Positions 14,723 to 16,882 of a DNA stretch of 16,882 bases are shown here, piece by piece. The notes beneath the pieces are model-generated. The model had not been told where the DNA came from. It did not search any database and saw nothing but the letters and a program-made list of their open reading frames with translations. Position 1 is the first letter of the stretch. Every line of letters begins with the position of its first letter. Source of the stretch: Clostridia bacterium (lineage in GTDB: Bacteria; Bacillota; Clostridia; Oscillospirales; CAG-382); contig CAAEDF010000038.1 in assembly GCA_900754535.1 (NCBI GenBank), positions 1 through 16,882 of the forward strand, given 5' to 3'. The translations under genes were made by a program, and so were the position numbers.

Positions 14723-16069
14723 TTAATCTGTAAATTCAAAAACAAGATATAACCGCCTGTCGCCCTCGCGCGGCCTTACGCGGTCCGCAACGCCTATGCC
14801 CGGGACGGCGACTGTTCCCGACTCGTCGCACACCACCGGAATGGCCGGACGCAGGAAACGCGGAAACTTCCTGTTGATATATTCCTTTTTGAGAATCCTG
14901 TTGATGCCGCCGAAACGGATGGAATCCCCCGCCGCACGGCTTCTGACAGTCAAGGTTCTCCCGATAATTCTATCAAACGCGAGAGCGTATGTTGTTGAAA
15001 AATTGTAAATATTTTCTCTGTCGACAATATCGGGACGCGAGGATGAAACAGAAACAGCGAAATGAGAGCCGAACCGGACCGAGCAGCCGTCCTCCAATGA
15101 CAGAAAGGCGGGCGGGATCTCCTGCTGCAAAGCGGCTCCCGCGGGTCTGATTGAAAAGCTTCCGTTTTCGACGACCGCGTCCATTTCTCCCGAAAGCGAA
15201 AAAGTGCGCCCTCCCGGAAGTGAAACCGCCCCGGCGACCGAGTTGAGGCGCGATGACGAGAGGAGTCCGCCGCCGCTGGCGGAAAAGAAGGCCTTTGCGA
15301 CGCGTCTCTTCACGAGCGCGGGATCATGCGGAAACATATCCGTGCCCGCCAGATAATCAAGCAGACGCTCATCCTGACGCATGTTTTCACTCAGTTCAAA
15401 AAGCGAACGCACAAGCGACGGGTAGCGTGTTTCGAGCAAAGGAATGACCGAATGACGTATAAAATTGCGCGTATAGCTTTCGTCCGAATTTGTGGAATCG
15501 ATAACATAGCTTTCGCCGATTGAGCAGAGATACTCCTCTATTTCCGGACGCGTGGTTTCTATAAGCGGGCGGATATAAAAACCGCGCACCGGCGGGATCC
15601 CCGAAAGTGCGGATCCGGCGCGGTTTCTGAGCAGGGAATGTATGACCGTTTCGGCGTTGTCGTTCATATTATGAGCCGTTGCAAACAGCACTCCGGTCTC
15701 ATCGTGAAGCGAATCGAATATGCGGTAACGCGCGCGTCTTGCCGCAAGCTCTATAGATTCGCCGCTCTCCGACGCTTCGCGCGGAACATCAACATGAAAC
15801 ACCCTTATGCCGACCCCGAGCCGCTCACACAGCGAGATGCAGAAGCGTTCGTCGGCGTATGCCTCTTCGCCGCGGATAAGATGATTGACATGGACCGCCG
15901 AAAGACTTTTTATGCCAAGCCTTCCGGCCGACTCCAGAAGCGAAAAAAGGAGCGCGACCGAATCGGCGCCGCCCGAAAGACAGACGATAATTGAATCGCC
16001 GTCGGAAAGCATGCCGTGCTTTTTTATTGTTTCACATATCCTGCGGCAAAAGCCGTCATGTGTTTTCAT
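14723..16069 (-). CDS. tilS: tRNA(Ile)-lysidine synthetase TilS
   Basis: The 448-residue enzyme adenylates C34 of tRNA-Ile(CAU) and attaches lysine, so that the tRNA reads AUA. The N-terminal PP-loop ATPase has SGGADS (32-37), followed by VHVNHLIRGEEAYADE (59-74) and AHNMNDNAETV (132-142), the last a variant of the HHxDDQxET motif often seen in Clostridia. RPLIETTRPEIEEYL and DSTNSDESYTRNFIRH (191-206) are further family blocks. The C-terminal substrate domain is visible as VRSRAAGDSIRFGG and INRKFPRFLRPAIPVV. GGAG (16077-16080) lies 7 nt before the ATG, and the start overlaps the dnaB coding end by 14 nt. It is followed by ftsH after 15 nt, a conserved Firmicute order except that hpt, often between them, is absent. 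Confidence 0.96.
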   Translation of the reverse strand: MKTHDGFCRRICETIKKHGMLSDGDSIIVCLSGGADSVALLFSLLESAGRLGIKSLSAVHVNHLIRGEEAYADERFCISLCERLGVGIRVFHVDVPREASESGESIELAARRARYRIFDSLHDETGVLFATAHNMNDNAETVIHSLLRNRAGSALSGIPPVRGFYIRPLIETTRPEIEEYLCSIGESYVIDSTNSDESYTRNFIRHSVIPLLETRYPSLVRSLFELSENMRQDERLLDYLAGTDMFPHDPALVKRRVAKAFFSASGGGLLSSSRLNSVAGAVSLPGGRTFSLSGEMDAVVENGSFSIRPAGAALQQEIPPAFLSLEDGCSVRFGSHFAVSVSSSRPDIVDRENIYNFSTTYALAFDRIIGRTLTVRSRAAGDSIRFGGINRILKKEYINRKFPRFLRPAIPVVCDESGTVAVPGIGVADRVRPREGDRRLYLVFEFTD

Positions 16070-16882
16070 CCTTGTTCTCCACCGAAAAGAATCTGAAATT
16101 CTTTCCCTGCCATACCAAAGGCGCGCTTCCCGTTGCGCCGTGTCTGTTCTTTGCGACCATGCACTCGGCCATTATCGGACCGTCGGGAAGGTTTTTGTCG
16201 CCTTCGTCATTTGGGTAGTAGTTTTTTCTGTAGATAAAAAGCACTATGTCCGCGTCCTGCTCTATTGCGCCCGAATCGCGCAGGTCGGACAGCATCGGAC
16301 GCTTGTCCGAGCGCGACTCGTTATTTCTTGAAAGCTGCGAACAGAGTATGATCGGGCATGAAAATTCTTTTGCAAGAATCTTCAGCGAGCGCGTTATATC
16401 GGCGACTTCAAGAACTCTGTTGTCATTATGACGTTCGCCCTGCATGAGCTGGAGATAGTCGATTATGACAAGCTTGACGTCCTTTAAGCGGCGCAGCTTT
16501 GCCTTTATCATGTTGACGTTTATGCCGGAGGTGTCGTCTATATATATCTGCGTGCCCGAAAGCTGTGACGCTGCGGCGGCTATGCGCTTCCACTCCTCGG
16601 TGGTCATCTTTCCGCTGCGCAGCGAGCTTCCGTCCACGAGCGCTTCGGAGGAAAGCATGCGGTTTACTATCTGCTCGGCCGACATCTCGAGTGAGAACAC
16701 GGCCACCTTTTCTCCCGTTGCCTTTGCGAAATTAACGGCGATGTTCATCGCAAACGAGGTCTTGCCCATGCCGGGCCGACCGCCGACAAGCACCAGATCG
16801 CCTTTTCCCATACCGACGATAAGCCTGTCAAGGGCTTCGAACTGAGTTTTTGCGCCGCTTAAAAGCTCGGGGTTTTCCGAAA
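16056..16882 (-). CDS. dnaB: Replicative DNA helicase DnaB, C-terminal part, cut by window edge
   Basis: The frame is open to the window edge: upstream of the ATG at 16811 it reads SENPELLSGAKTQFEALDRL, the normal DnaB sequence entering the RecA-like domain, so 16811 is internal and not the start. Visible motifs are Walker A GGRPGMGKTS, the arginine-bearing FSLEMSAEQIVNRM, Walker B LVIIDYLQLM, CSQLSRNNESR, and LSDLRDSGAIEQDADIVLFI near the end. These mark the hexameric helicase that unwinds DNA at the replication fork; the N-terminal primase-interacting domain lies outside the window. The C-terminus is typical (ENKDENT). In Clostridia dnaB often follows rplI, which would be expected just beyond the window edge. 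The gene overlaps tilS by 14 nt. No intein is visible in the part shown. Confidence 0.96.
   Translation of the reverse strand, partial: SENPELLSGAKTQFEALDRLIVGMGKGDLVLVGGRPGMGKTSFAMNIAVNFAKATGEKVAVFSLEMSAEQIVNRMLSSEALVDGSSLRSGKMTTEEWKRIAAAASQLSGTQIYIDDTSGINVNMIKAKLRRLKDVKLVIIDYLQLMQGERHNDNRVLEVADITRSLKILAKEFSCPIILCSQLSRNNESRSDKRPMLSDLRDSGAIEQDADIVLFIYRKNYYPNDEGDKNLPDGPIMAECMVAKNRHGATGSAPLVWQGKNFRFFSVENKDENT

Noticed and set aside
1..16882. tRNA genes, CRISPR arrays, insertion sequences and prophage features
   Set aside because: No cloverleaf-like segments, regularly spaced repeats, transposase motifs or integrase motifs were seen on either strand.

Overview
The window reads as chromosomal DNA of an anaerobic Clostridia-class Firmicute, probably an uncultured gut member of the Oscillospiraceae/Christensenellales type. 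The evidence is the dnaB-tilS-ftsH housekeeping cluster, strong AGGAGG-type ribosome binding sites, a biotin-dependent sodium-pump decarboxylase operon with separate BCCP and OadG subunits, and intermediate GC content. No mobile element, CRISPR array, tRNA or rRNA was seen. The lineage is an inference from gene content only.

Region 1 (1-2373, minus strand) is a four-gene Na+-translocating decarboxylase operon in the order gamma-like membrane anchor (oadG), biotin carrier protein, membrane beta subunit (oadB), and carboxyltransferase alpha subunit (oadA, cut by the window edge). Its promoter lies back to back with that of hpt. The alpha subunit removes the carboxyl group from oxaloacetate (or a related oxo-acid) onto biotin; OadB decarboxylates carboxybiotin and exports Na+.

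Region 2 (2425-3137, plus strand) is hpt, a monocistronic purine-salvage gene with its own extended -10 promoter and a strong intrinsic terminator. It is the only plus-strand gene.

Region 3 (3151-12431, minus strand) is a complete oligopeptide/dipeptide ABC transporter operon, oppA-oppB-oppC-oppD-oppF, followed by an overlapping DUF3899-like membrane protein gene. It has a near-consensus sigma-A promoter (TTGACA-17-TATAAT). Four of the five transporter subunits are clearly enlarged. OppD carries about 370 extra residues between the Q-loop and the ABC signature. OppF carries roughly 90-110 extra residues between Walker A and the Q-loop. OppC has about 220 residues between its first membrane helix and the usual permease core. 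The OppA lipoprotein is 882 residues. Only OppB has a normal length. This architecture is the most unusual thing in the window.

Region 4 (12515-16882, minus strand) is the housekeeping cluster dnaB (partial)-tilS-ftsH, tightly packed and ending in a 13-bp stem-loop. In many Firmicutes hpt sits between tilS and ftsH. Here it is missing from that slot and is found about 9.6 kb away on the other strand, beyond the opp operon.

Every gap between genes is under 300 bases and is accounted for by promoters, terminators or short leaders, except for parts of 9541-9722 and 12432-12511 where nothing further is recognised.
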